10,342 nucleotides of DNA from VRUE01 sp046733275 (GCA_046733275.1 JBKPOW010000217.1:1-10342), one strand, 5' to 3'. Counted from the first letter of the stretch, positions 1 to 7,152 are shown. Translations and numbers: made by a program. Notes: generated from the letters alone by a model not told the origin.

Positions 1-1
1 C

Positions 2-565
<564 letters not shown>

Positions 566-602
566 CGGCCCCCGGCGGTCGTCCGTAGATGGGCTTTCGC
601 TG

Positions 603-1790
603 ATGGCTTTCGACAAAGCAAGCGTTCGCGACGCCCCGGTGAAGGGGCGCCGCGTCCTCGTCCGCGTCGACTTCAACGTGCCGCTCGACGGCGGGCGGGT
701 CGCCGACGAGACGCGGATCCGCGCGGCGCTGCCGACGATCGAGTTGCTGCGCGAGCGCGGCGCGGCGCTGGTGCTCGCTTCCCACCTCGGCCGGCCTAAG
801 GGGGAGGTCAGGCCCGAGCTCTCGCTGCGGCCGGTGGGTGAGCGGCTGGCCGAGCTGCTTGGCGCCGAGGTGCAGCAGGCCCCGGCGGCGGTCGGCGAGG
901 AGGTCGAGGAGATGACGATGCGGTTGACCCCCGGCGACGTGCTCCTGCTCGAGAACCTCCGCTTCGAGCCGGGCGAGACCGAGAACGATCCAGAACTGGC
1001 GGAGGCGCTCGCCGCGCTCGCCGACGTCTATGTGAACGATGCCTTCGGCGCCGCCCACCGCGCCCACGCCAGCACCGAGGGAGTTGCCCACCGCCTGCCG
1101 GGCTACGCCGGCCTGCTGCTGCAGAGCGAGGTCGAGGCGCTGACCCGCGTGGTCGAGTCGCCCGAGCGGCCGTTGGTCGTCGTCCTCGGCGGGGCCAAGG
1201 TGAGCGACAAGGTCGGCGTGATCGACCGCTTCCTCGAAGTCGCCGACACGATCCTGATCGGCGGCGCGATGTGCTTCAGCTTCTTCCGTGCCCAGGACGT
1301 CCCCACCGGCGACTCACTCGTCGAGGAGGAGGGCGTGAAGCCGGCCGAGGAGGCGCTGGTGCGGGCGGCGACGTCGGAGTGCGAGCTCTCGCTGCCGACC
1401 GATCTCGTGCTGGGGGAAGAGTTCGACGCCGGCACCGCGGTGCGCCCCGCCGAGGGGATCGTCGTCCCCGACGGCTGGATGGGACTCGACATCGGGCCGG
1501 CCACCGCGGCCGCCTACGCGAGGACGATCGCCACCGCCGGCACGGTGCTCTGGAACGGGCCGATGGGCGCCTTCGAGCTGGAGCCGTTCGCGGCCGGCAC
1601 GCGCGCCGTCGCCGAGGCGGTCGCCGCGGCGCCGGGCACGACCGTGGTGGGGGGCGGCGACTCGGTCGCCGCGCTGCACCAGTTCGGCCTGGCCGAGCAA
1701 GTGGACTGGGTCTCGACCGGAGGGGGTGCGTCGTTGGAGCTGCTGGAGGGCAAGAGGCTGCCGGGCGTGGAGGCTTTGTCAGATGGCTGA
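603..1790 (+). CDS. pgk: Phosphoglycerate kinase
   Basis: Cytosolic enzyme that transfers the acyl phosphate of 1,3-bisphosphoglycerate to ADP, giving ATP and 3-phosphoglycerate; it uses the product of the upstream gap gene. At 395 residues it is normal length. Motifs in order: RVDFNVPL (residues 21-28), HLGRP (61-65) and AHRAHAS (151-157) in the N-terminal 3-phosphoglycerate lobe; GGAKVSDK (196-203), WNGPMGAFE (317-325), GGGDS (350-354) and STGGGA (371-376) in the nucleotide lobe. The ATG at 603 puts the first conserved motif at the expected distance, but no clear Shine-Dalgarno sequence precedes it. A four-codon frame, ATG GGC TTT CGC TGA (589-603), ends on this start as TGATG, so reinitiation or coupling is possible. 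The 3' end overlaps tpiA by 8 bases. Confidence 0.98.
   Translation: MAFDKASVRDAPVKGRRVLVRVDFNVPLDGGRVADETRIRAALPTIELLRERGAALVLASHLGRPKGEVRPELSLRPVGERLAELLGAEVQQAPAAVGEEVEEMTMRLTPGDVLLLENLRFEPGETENDPELAEALAALADVYVNDAFGAAHRAHASTEGVAHRLPGYAGLLLQSEVEALTRVVESPERPLVVVLGGAKVSDKVGVIDRFLEVADTILIGGAMCFSFFRAQDVPTGDSLVEEEGVKPAEEALVRAATSECELSLPTDLVLGEEFDAGTAVRPAEGIVVPDGWMGLDIGPATAAAYARTIATAGTVLWNGPMGAFELEPFAAGTRAVAEAVAAAPGTTVVGGGDSVAALHQFGLAEQVDWVSTGGGASLELLEGKRLPGVEALSDG
1769..1773 (+). promoter_or_regulatory. Ribosome binding site for tpiA, inside pgk
   Basis: GGAGG lies 9 bases before the ATG at 1783, within the last codons of pgk. It decides the tpiA start: upstream in-frame ATGs (for example 1726) would add residues unlike any triosephosphate isomerase N-terminus, whereas 1783 gives the canonical start MAERIPYIAANWKM. 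Confidence 0.75.
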
Positions 1791-2532
1791 GCGCATCCCC
1801 TACATCGCCGCCAACTGGAAGATGTACAAGACCGTCGCCGAGGCGGCGGAGTTCGTCGACGCCCTGCTGCCGCGGATCGCGGCGACGCCGCACGACGTCG
1901 TCATCTGCCCGTCCTACCTCGCCCTGAGCGAGGTGGTCGAGCGCTCGCGCGGCAGCGCCGTACGCGTCGCCGCGCAGAACATGCATGAGGAGGACGCGGG
2001 CGCCTTCACCGGCGAGGTCTCGCCGTCGATGCTGGTCGAGGCCGACGTCGACGCGGTCGTCCTCGGCCACTCCGAGCGGCGCCAGTACTTCGCCGAGACC
2101 GACGAGGCGCTGGCGCGCAAGGTGCCGGCGGCGCTCGCGGTCGGCCTCGAGCCGATCCTCTGCGTCGGCGAGAGCGAGGATGCACGCGACGCGGGCCAGA
2201 CCGAAGGGGTGCTCGAGCGCCAGCTGCAGGCCGATCTGGCCGAGGTCGGCGCCGGCAGCCTGGCCGAGGTGGTGATCGCCTACGAGCCGATCTGGGCGAT
2301 CGGCACCGGGCGCACCGCCACCCCCGAGGAGGCGCAGGAGGCCTGCGCCTTCATCCGCGATGTGTTGCGCGAGCGCGGTGCTCCCGCCGATGCGGTGCGG
2401 ATCCTCTACGGCGGCTCGGTCAAGCCGGCCAACGCGGCGGAGCTGCTGGCCCAGCCCGACATCGACGGCGCCCTCGTCGGCGGCGCCAGCCTCGACCCGG
2501 ACGATTTCGCCGCCATAGTGGAAGCCGCATGA
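1783..2532 (+). CDS. tpiA: Triosephosphate isomerase
   Basis: Interconverts dihydroxyacetone phosphate and glyceraldehyde-3-phosphate in the cytosol, feeding the upstream gap product. At 249 residues it is typical length for this TIM barrel. Catalytic and substrate residues are all present: N11 and K13 in AANWKMYK, H96 in GHSERRQYF, E168 in AYEPIWAIGTGRTA with the flexible loop 6 directly after it, and the phosphate-binding LYGGSVKPAN (208-217) and ALVGGASL (230-237) segments near the C-terminus. The start codon lies inside the end of pgk (8-base overlap, different frame) with a good GGAGG in front, which suggests translational coupling. A short perfect hairpin begins 8 bases after the stop. 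Nothing is unusual in the protein. Confidence 0.98.
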   Translation: MAERIPYIAANWKMYKTVAEAAEFVDALLPRIAATPHDVVICPSYLALSEVVERSRGSAVRVAAQNMHEEDAGAFTGEVSPSMLVEADVDAVVLGHSERRQYFAETDEALARKVPAALAVGLEPILCVGESEDARDAGQTEGVLERQLQADLAEVGAGSLAEVVIAYEPIWAIGTGRTATPEEAQEACAFIRDVLRERGAPADAVRILYGGSVKPANAAELLAQPDIDGALVGGASLDPDDFAAIVEAA

Positions 2533-2540
2533 CGGACCCA

Positions 2541-2559
2541 GACGCCGCCATGCGGCGTC
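2541..2559 (+). terminator. Candidate terminator or attenuator hairpin after tpiA
   Basis: GACGCCGC (2541-2548) and GCGGCGTC (2552-2559) form a perfect 8-bp G+C-rich stem around a three-base CAT loop, 8 bases past the tpiA stop. No T-run follows (the next bases are CTCGGTCGG), so it is not a classical rho-independent terminator. It could be a tail-less actinobacterial type, an mRNA-stabilising 3' end, or a processing site between tpiA and gpmI. Confidence 0.45.
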
Positions 2560-2581
2560 CTCGGTCGGCCTCCTCGGGTCA

Positions 2582-2597
2582 CGCACTATCTAGTGCG
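2582..2597. promoter_or_regulatory. Palindromic element upstream of gpmI
   Basis: CGCACTA and TAGTGCG are perfect inverted 7-mers separated by only TC, giving a 16-base near-palindrome 54 bases before the gpmI ATG. The two-base spacer suits a dimeric DNA-binding protein better than an RNA hairpin. The centre, TATCTA, weakly resembles a -10 box but has no matching -35 at 17-18 bases. An operator role is inference only. Confidence 0.35.
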
Positions 2598-2650
2598 CTC
2601 CCCTCGTCGGGCCTCCCTGCGTCCTTGCCTGGCAACGTCTGGATCTCGTC

Positions 2651-4162
2651 ATGACCCAATCTGTTGTATTGGTGATCCTCGATGGTTGGGGCCTCGCCCC
2701 TCCTGGTCCTGGGAACGCAATCTCTCTCGCCAATACGCCGGTCTTCGACCGACTCTGTGCGCAATATCCCCACACCGAGCTCTCCGCCCAGGGGCGCGAC
2801 GTCGGCCTTCCCGACGGGCAGATGGGCAACTCCGAGGTGGGCCACCTCAACCTCGGTGCCGGGGCGATCGTCAAGCAGGACCTGGCCCGCATCGACGACG
2901 CGATCGCCGACGGCGGCTTCTTCGAGAACGAGGCGCTGCTCGCCGCCTGCGAGCGGGCGCGGCGCAGTCCGCGCGGCCGCCTGCACCTGCTCGGGCTCGT
3001 CTCCGACGGCGGCGTCCACTCGGGCTGGGAGCACATCGAGGCGACGATCGAGCTGGCCACGCAGGAGGGCGTCCCCGACGTGGTCTTCCACGCCTTCACC
3101 GACGGCCGCGACACGCTGCCGCACGGCGGCCGCGCCTACCTCGCCGAGCTCGAGCGCTGGCTGCGCCAGGCGGGCCGCGTCGCGACGGTCAGCGGCCGCT
3201 ACTACGCGATGGACCGCGACACGCGCTGGGAGCGGATCAAGCTCGCCTACGACGCGATCGTCCACGCCCGCGGCCAACACGCCGCGAGCGCCGGCGAGGC
3301 GATCGAGGGCTCCTATGCCCACGGGGAGACCGACGAGTTCGTCAAACCAACCGTGATCGGCGAGTACGACGGCGCCGCCGAGGGCGACGTCGCGATCTTC
3401 GTCAACTTCCGCCCCGACCGCGCCCGCGAGCTGACCCGCGCCCTCGCCGAGCCGGGCCTCGACGAGTTCCCGCGCAGCGGGCCGCTGCTCGACCTGACGA
3501 CGATGACCGAGTACCGCAAGGGCTGGCCCTACCCCGTGGCCTTCCCCGAGGCGCGCCCCGAGACGACCCTGGCGGAGGTCGTCGCGAAGGCCGGTGGGCG
3601 CCAGCTGCACGTCGCCGAGACCGAGAAGTACGCCCACGTCACCTACTTCTTCAACGGCGGCCGCGAGGAGGAGTGGGAGGGGGAGGAGCGCTGCCTGGTC
3701 GACTCCCCCCGCGACGTCCCCACCTACGACCACAAGCCGGAGATGAGCGCCCGCGCCGCCGCTGACGCCTTCGCGACGCGCTGGTCGGGGGGCGAGTACC
3801 GCTTCGGCATCGTCAACTTCGCCAACCCCGACATGGTTGGCCACACCGGCGTCATCCCGGCGGCGGTGAAGGCGGTGGAGGAGGTGGACGGCTGCCTCGG
3901 CGAGGTCGTTGCCGCGGTCGAGGCGACGGGGGGCGCCTGCATCGTCACCGCCGACCACGGCAACTGCGACCACATGCTCGAGCCCGACGGCTCGCCCAAC
4001 ACCGCCCACTCGCTCAACCCGGTGCCGCTGGTCGTCACCGTCGCGGGCGCGGAGCTGCGCGAGGGCGGCATCCTCGCCGACGTCGCCCCGACCGCCCTGG
4101 AGATGCTCGGCATCCCCCAGCCAGAGGCGATGACCGGCCGTTCGCTCGTCGAGGACATCTGA
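2651..4162 (+). CDS. gpmI: 2,3-bisphosphoglycerate-independent phosphoglycerate mutase
   Basis: Manganese-dependent cytosolic mutase converting 3- to 2-phosphoglycerate through a phosphoserine intermediate; an alkaline-phosphatase-superfamily enzyme. At 503 residues it is usual for the family (about 510). Metal and catalytic residues seen: D11 in ILDGWG, the phosphorylated S61 in MGNSEVGH, FTDGRDT (149-155), NFRPDRAREL (252-261), D393 and H398 in ANPDMVGHTG, D435 and H436 in TADHGN, and H453 in NTAHSLNP. The start fits because MTQSVVLVILDGWG is the canonical N-terminus; the preceding Shine-Dalgarno is weak (GGA, 8 bases upstream). The first 100 or so bases are less G+C-rich than the rest, as is common at 5' ends. 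It takes 3-phosphoglycerate from pgk but sits 118 bases after tpiA, with two inverted repeats between, so it may also be transcribed separately. Confidence 0.97.
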   Translation: MTQSVVLVILDGWGLAPPGPGNAISLANTPVFDRLCAQYPHTELSAQGRDVGLPDGQMGNSEVGHLNLGAGAIVKQDLARIDDAIADGGFFENEALLAACERARRSPRGRLHLLGLVSDGGVHSGWEHIEATIELATQEGVPDVVFHAFTDGRDTLPHGGRAYLAELERWLRQAGRVATVSGRYYAMDRDTRWERIKLAYDAIVHARGQHAASAGEAIEGSYAHGETDEFVKPTVIGEYDGAAEGDVAIFVNFRPDRARELTRALAEPGLDEFPRSGPLLDLTTMTEYRKGWPYPVAFPEARPETTLAEVVAKAGGRQLHVAETEKYAHVTYFFNGGREEEWEGEERCLVDSPRDVPTYDHKPEMSARAAADAFATRWSGGEYRFGIVNFANPDMVGHTGVIPAAVKAVEEVDGCLGEVVAAVEATGGACIVTADHGNCDHMLEPDGSPNTAHSLNPVPLVVTVAGAELREGGILADVAPTALEMLGIPQPEAMTGRSLVEDI

Positions 4163-4187
4163 TGGGTTGATGACCCCATAGGGTCAT
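4162..4187 (+). other. Two alternative hairpins between gpmI and tgt
   Basis: ATGACCC (4170-4176) and GGGTCAT (4181-4187) form a perfect 7-bp stem with a four-base CATA loop. A competing 5-bp stem pairs ATGGG (4162-4166), which begins on the last base of the gpmI stop codon, with CCCAT (4175-4179). The two cannot form together. The downstream stem ends 19 bases before the tgt ATG, close to its ribosome-binding region, so it may tune tgt translation, act as a weak terminator, or serve as an operator. It may also have no function. No preQ1-riboswitch fold was recognised. Confidence 0.35.
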
Positions 4188-4206
4188 AAAGGCATCAGAA
4201 GATCGA

Positions 4207-5421
4207 ATGAGGAGCGATTCGAGGAGACTGGGCTTTGAGATCGAGGCCCGCGACGGAGCCGCGCGAGCGGGCATGCTGCGCACCGCCCACGGCCCGGTGC
4301 GGACGCCGGCCTTCATTCCGCTGGCGACCAAGGCGACGGTGCGGGGCCTGGAGTCCGGGGAGGTCGCAGGGCTCGGCTACGAGCTGGTCCTCGGCAACAC
4401 CTACCACCTGTTCGTCTCGCCGGGCCCGGAGCGGATCGCCGCGGCCGGCGGTCTGCATGAGTTCATGGGATGGGAGGGGGCGCTGATCACCGACTCCGGC
4501 GGCTTCCAGGTCTTCTCCCTTGCCCACGGCGGCGTCGCCGACGAGGTGAAGGGAAAGGGGCGGCCTGGCGGCGACCGCGGCTCGGTCGTCTCGATCGGCG
4601 AGGAGGGAGTGCGCTTCCGCTCCTACAAGGACGGGCGGGCGCTGTTCATCTCCCCCGAGGTCTCAATGGAGGTGCAGGCGAAGCTCGGGGCGGACATCGC
4701 CCTGGTCTTCGACGAGTGCACGCCCTACCACGCCGACCGCGACTACACCGCGCGCTCGATGGAGCGAACGCACCGCTGGCTCGACCGCTGCCTCGCCTGG
4801 CACGAGCGGCACGGCCAGCGGCGGCAGGCGGTCTTCGGCATCGTCCAGGGGGGCGTCCACGAAGACCTCCGCCGCGTTTCCGCCCAGGCCGTCTCCGAGG
4901 CCGGCGTCGACGGCATCGCGATCGGCGGCACCCTCGGTCGCGACAAGGAGGAGATGCGGGGCGTGCTCGAGCTGACCGCGCCGCTGCTGCCCGAGTACGC
5001 CCCCAAGCACCTGCTCGGCATCGGCGACGTCGACGACCTCCTCGCCGGCATCGCCCTCGGCCTCGACGTCTTTGACTGCGCCATCCCCACCCGGCTGGCC
5101 CGCCACGGCACCGCCCTGGTCCCCGACCCCGGCAACCGCTTCCGCCTCGACCTGCGCAAATCGGGCTGGGAGGGCAACCGCGAGCCGATCGCGGAGGGCT
5201 GCCCCTGTCCGGCCTGCCGCCACCACGACCGCGACTACCTCAGCTACCTCTCGCGCGCCGAGGAGCTGACCGCGGTCCGCCTGCTCTGCCTGCACAACCT
5301 CGTCTACCTGCAGGAGCTGATGATCCACGCGCGTACCGCGATCCGCGCTGCTGCATTCGGCGCCTACTCGGATGCGATCCGCAGCGGCGCCGCCCCCTGG
5401 ACGCCACTGAATATCTCGTAA
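4207..5421 (+). CDS. tgt: tRNA-guanine(34) transglycosylase (queuine/preQ1 TGT)
   Basis: Exchanges guanine at wobble position 34 of GUN-anticodon tRNAs (Asp, Asn, His, Tyr) for preQ1, a step towards queuosine. The 404 residues form the family's TIM barrel with a zinc subdomain. The acid/base D96 lies in ITDSGGFQVFSL, the substrate-binding D169 in FDECTPY, and the nucleophile D290 in VFDCAIPTR, with the tRNA-contact TRLAR at 295-299. Zinc ligands are C332, C334, C337 (CPCPAC) and H363 (LLCLHN); the 26-residue C337-H363 distance matches the E. coli enzyme as I recall it. It is about 30 residues longer than E. coli Tgt, partly from a Gly/Lys/Arg-rich insertion at about 112-130. The ATG at 4207 fits the conserved N-terminus. 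No other queuosine gene is in the window; the gene follows gpmI by 44 bases and probably shares its transcript. Confidence 0.96.
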   Translation: MRSDSRRLGFEIEARDGAARAGMLRTAHGPVRTPAFIPLATKATVRGLESGEVAGLGYELVLGNTYHLFVSPGPERIAAAGGLHEFMGWEGALITDSGGFQVFSLAHGGVADEVKGKGRPGGDRGSVVSIGEEGVRFRSYKDGRALFISPEVSMEVQAKLGADIALVFDECTPYHADRDYTARSMERTHRWLDRCLAWHERHGQRRQAVFGIVQGGVHEDLRRVSAQAVSEAGVDGIAIGGTLGRDKEEMRGVLELTAPLLPEYAPKHLLGIGDVDDLLAGIALGLDVFDCAIPTRLARHGTALVPDPGNRFRLDLRKSGWEGNREPIAEGCPCPACRHHDRDYLSYLSRAEELTAVRLLCLHNLVYLQELMIHARTAIRAAAFGAYSDAIRSGAAPWTPLNIS

Positions 5422-5449
5422 CTTCACGTTTGACCGGACCGACCGCGGG

Positions 5450-5479
5450 CGAGGGGTGAATCTCCTCGTGGTTTCTATT
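5450..5479 (+). terminator. Probable rho-independent terminator after tgt
   Basis: CGAGGGG (5450-5456) pairs with CTCCTCG (5462-5468), six Watson-Crick pairs plus one G-U, around a TGAAT loop. A moderately T-rich tail, TGGTTTCTATTA, follows. Located 28 bases past the tgt stop, it would close the gap-pgk-tpiA-gpmI-tgt transcript. The tail is imperfect, so confidence is moderate. Confidence 0.5.
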
Positions 5480-5501
5480 AGCCTCCTCTTGGGTACATAA
5501 T
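5472..5501 (+). promoter_or_regulatory. Weak candidate promoter for the TetR-type regulator
   Basis: CATAAT (5496-5501) matches five of six bases of a TATAAT -10 box within the most A+T-rich part of this intergenic region. A poor -35 candidate (TTTCTA, 5472-5477) lies 18 bases upstream. A second A+T-rich stretch, TATTTTAAT (5527-5535), could also serve as a -10. The regulator probably has its own promoter here, but its exact position cannot be fixed by eye. Confidence 0.3.
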
Positions 5502-5542
5502 TGATTTCGGGAGCGAGATAGGCGTCTATTTTAATCGCATCG

Positions 5543-5584
5543 ATGAAAGCGAAGCCTCAAAAAGCCCTGCTCTTGGGCGGGTAG
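5543..5584 (+). CDS. Possible 13-codon leader ORF before the regulator
   Basis: ATG at 5543 opens a short frame, MKAKPQKALLLGG, that stops (TAG) 9 bases before the regulator's ATG at 5594. The ATG forms part of an 8-base perfect palindrome, CATCGATG (5538-5545). It could be a leader peptide coupling translation to the regulator, which itself lacks a good Shine-Dalgarno. It could equally be a chance ORF: no strong ribosome binding site precedes it and it resembles no known leader. Treat as tentative. Confidence 0.15.
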   Translation: MKAKPQKALLLGG

Positions 5585-5593
5585 AAAGACGCC

Positions 5594-6958
5594 ATGGCGG
5601 TGGTGCAAGAGAGAGCCGGTTCGACCAAGAAAGGGACTCGATCGTCGTCGGCTCTGTACCGCAAGCTGAGCCCGGGGCCGGGGCGATCGGCATCTGCCGT
5701 GGCCGCTCATCAGCGCGCACGGATTCATGGGGCGATGCTCGAGATCGCGGCTGAGCGGGGATACGAGGCCGTAACCGTACGGGAGCTCACGCAGTTGGCC
5801 GGGGTCTCGAGCCACACCTTCTACGAGCATTTCGAAGGCAAGGAAGAGTGCTTCCTCTCGACCTGCGACGCGGTGGTGAGGGGCTCTGCGGAGCGGGTAT
5901 TCGCTGCGCGGAAGCGCGGGCGCGACTGGCACGAGCAGGTCCGACTGACGTTTCGCGCGCTCACTCGGGAGCTGGCGCATGAGTCGAAGGGGGCGCGGCT
6001 TGTCCTCGTATGCGCCCCCGCGGTTGGGCCCACGGGCCTTGCGCGCATGCGCCGGGCCGGGGCCCTGCTCGAGCAGATGGCGGCGCAGGGCTTCGCCCGT
6101 GCGCCGGACGGGGTTGCGGTCCCCCCTCTGATCGTGAAGGGGATCGTGGCCGGCCTTGCGCGGTTGGCCTGCGCGCGCCTGCTCGCCGGCCGCGAGAGCG
6201 AACTGCGCTCTCTTGCCCCCGAGCTGATGGACTGGGCCCTTAGCTTTCGCAGCGAGGCGGCATCGGGCTTGGGACAGGTCAACTGGGGACCGCAGCCGGC
6301 GGAGCCGGGAGGCGGCGCCACCGGTAACCCCAAGGCCGGTGGGGCCACCGGGCAGGCTTTGGAGGACGAGCGGGCGATCATCCTCACCGCGACGACGAGG
6401 CTTGCTGCGGATGCGGGCTACCGGCAGCTCTCGGTACCGGGCATCCGGGCCGCGGCGGGCGTCTCCCGCAAGAGCGTCGACACATATTTCGAGGACGTCA
6501 CCGACTGCTTTCTCGCCGCCCTCGAACAGCTCATACGGCGAGCGGTGGCTTACGCGGTGCGTCAGGGGGCGACCGCCGACACCTGGCCGGCAGGTCTCCA
6601 TCGTGCGCTTGTCGCCTTTTGCACATACCTGGCGCGGGATTCGGCATTTGCCAGGCTGGGGTTCGTCGAGGTCTTCGCGCCGGGCACCGCGGGGATCCAG
6701 TTCCGCACGCGGCTCATAGCCGCGGTTGCCGATCGCCTGCGTCGCAGCGCTCCGTCTCGTCAGCGCCCGAGCGAGCTGGCGGCGGAGGCCTCGGTCGGCG
6801 CGGCTCTGGGGATCCTTCACCACTACATCGCCGCCGGGCGGCCCGAGCAGCTGGCGCGGGCGGCGCCGACGCTCTCCTTCATGATGCTGGCACCCGCGAT
6901 CGGTGCGCCCGCCGCGGCGGAGGCGATCCGCGCAGAGCGGGAGTGGGCACCCGCATGA
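5594..6958 (+). CDS. Tandem (two-domain) TetR/AcrR family transcriptional regulator
   Basis: DNA-binding regulator of unknown target. At 454 residues it is about twice the usual TetR length (190-230) and contains two full units. Unit 1 spans about 36-221: a helix-turn-helix with ERGYEAVTVRELTQLAG and VSSHTFYEHFEGKEECF (71-87), then a helical ligand-binding-type domain. Unit 2 spans about 257-454: DAGYRQLSVPGIRAAAG and VSRKSVDTYFEDVTDCF (290-306), then a second helical domain. The two are joined by a Gly/Pro-rich linker (about 226-256). The second recognition region is degenerate: the conserved Lys after the F is replaced by VTD. Single TetR proteins act as homodimers, so this one probably folds as a single-chain pseudodimer and may read an asymmetric operator. 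The ATG at 5594 keeps the basic tail KLSPGPGRSA that precedes helix 1; its ribosome binding site is poor. It is monocistronic between terminator-like hairpins, and no transporter or enzyme gene sits divergently to suggest a target. Confidence 0.9.
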   Translation: MAVVQERAGSTKKGTRSSSALYRKLSPGPGRSASAVAAHQRARIHGAMLEIAAERGYEAVTVRELTQLAGVSSHTFYEHFEGKEECFLSTCDAVVRGSAERVFAARKRGRDWHEQVRLTFRALTRELAHESKGARLVLVCAPAVGPTGLARMRRAGALLEQMAAQGFARAPDGVAVPPLIVKGIVAGLARLACARLLAGRESELRSLAPELMDWALSFRSEAASGLGQVNWGPQPAEPGGGATGNPKAGGATGQALEDERAIILTATTRLAADAGYRQLSVPGIRAAAGVSRKSVDTYFEDVTDCFLAALEQLIRRAVAYAVRQGATADTWPAGLHRALVAFCTYLARDSAFARLGFVEVFAPGTAGIQFRTRLIAAVADRLRRSAPSRQRPSELAAEASVGAALGILHHYIAAGRPEQLARAAPTLSFMMLAPAIGAPAAAEAIRAEREWAPA

Positions 6959-6984
6959 CGCCGCCGGTCCCGGCGCACAAGCCA

Positions 6985-7047
6985 GCACCGGGGCGTCTGA
7001 GGTGCTGCTTGGATTCGGCGCCCCGGTGCCGGGCGACACCCCGGCAC
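6985..7047 (+). terminator. Overlapping, mutually exclusive hairpins downstream of the TetR gene
   Basis: Stem A is a perfect 11-bp pairing of GCACCGGGGCG (6985-6995) with CGCCCCGGTGC (7019-7029) around a 23-base loop. Stem B is a perfect 8-bp pairing of GTGCCGGG (7026-7033) with CCCGGCAC (7040-7047) around CGACAC. They share 7026-7029, so full versions exclude one another. They begin 26 bases past the regulator stop, and no T-run follows (GACACAAGG). The simplest reading is a tail-less actinobacterial terminator; a bistable leader switch for the downstream gene is an alternative. Confidence 0.5.
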
Positions 7048-7152
7048 GACACAAGGTCGGTGGGGAGTAGATACAGCCTACATGGCGCCCGGGAGATAGG
7101 AAACATCGGCCTCAAACTCTTGACGCGACGGGGTCAGCGCGCGGAAGCTGGC

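Noticed and set aside
1276..2586. 436-codon - strand frame opposite pgk and tpiA
   Set aside because: It spans two verified genes and has a Pro/Arg-rich C-terminal half typical of antisense translation of G+C-rich coding DNA.
2579..4009. 476-codon - strand frame opposite gpmI
   Set aside because: The + strand encodes an unambiguous phosphoglycerate mutase with all catalytic residues. The antisense product is low-complexity Val/Gly/Ala/Arg and is a compositional shadow.
4163..4206. preQ1 riboswitch upstream of tgt
   Set aside because: The gap is only 44 bases. The inverted repeats seen are simple hairpins, and no preQ1-I/II/III aptamer pattern or A-rich tail was recognised.
5531..7054. 507-codon open frame on the - strand opposite the tandem TetR gene
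   Set aside because: High-G+C DNA commonly leaves the antisense frame open. The translation is Arg/Gly/Pro-rich without motifs, and it covers both flanking intergenic regions and the clearly coding TetR gene.
7120..7125. TTGACG as the -35 of a promoter for the small secreted-protein gene
   Set aside because: No -10-like hexamer occurs 16-19 bases downstream (the sequence there is GGAAGC/GAAGCT), so a sigma-70 promoter cannot be supported here.
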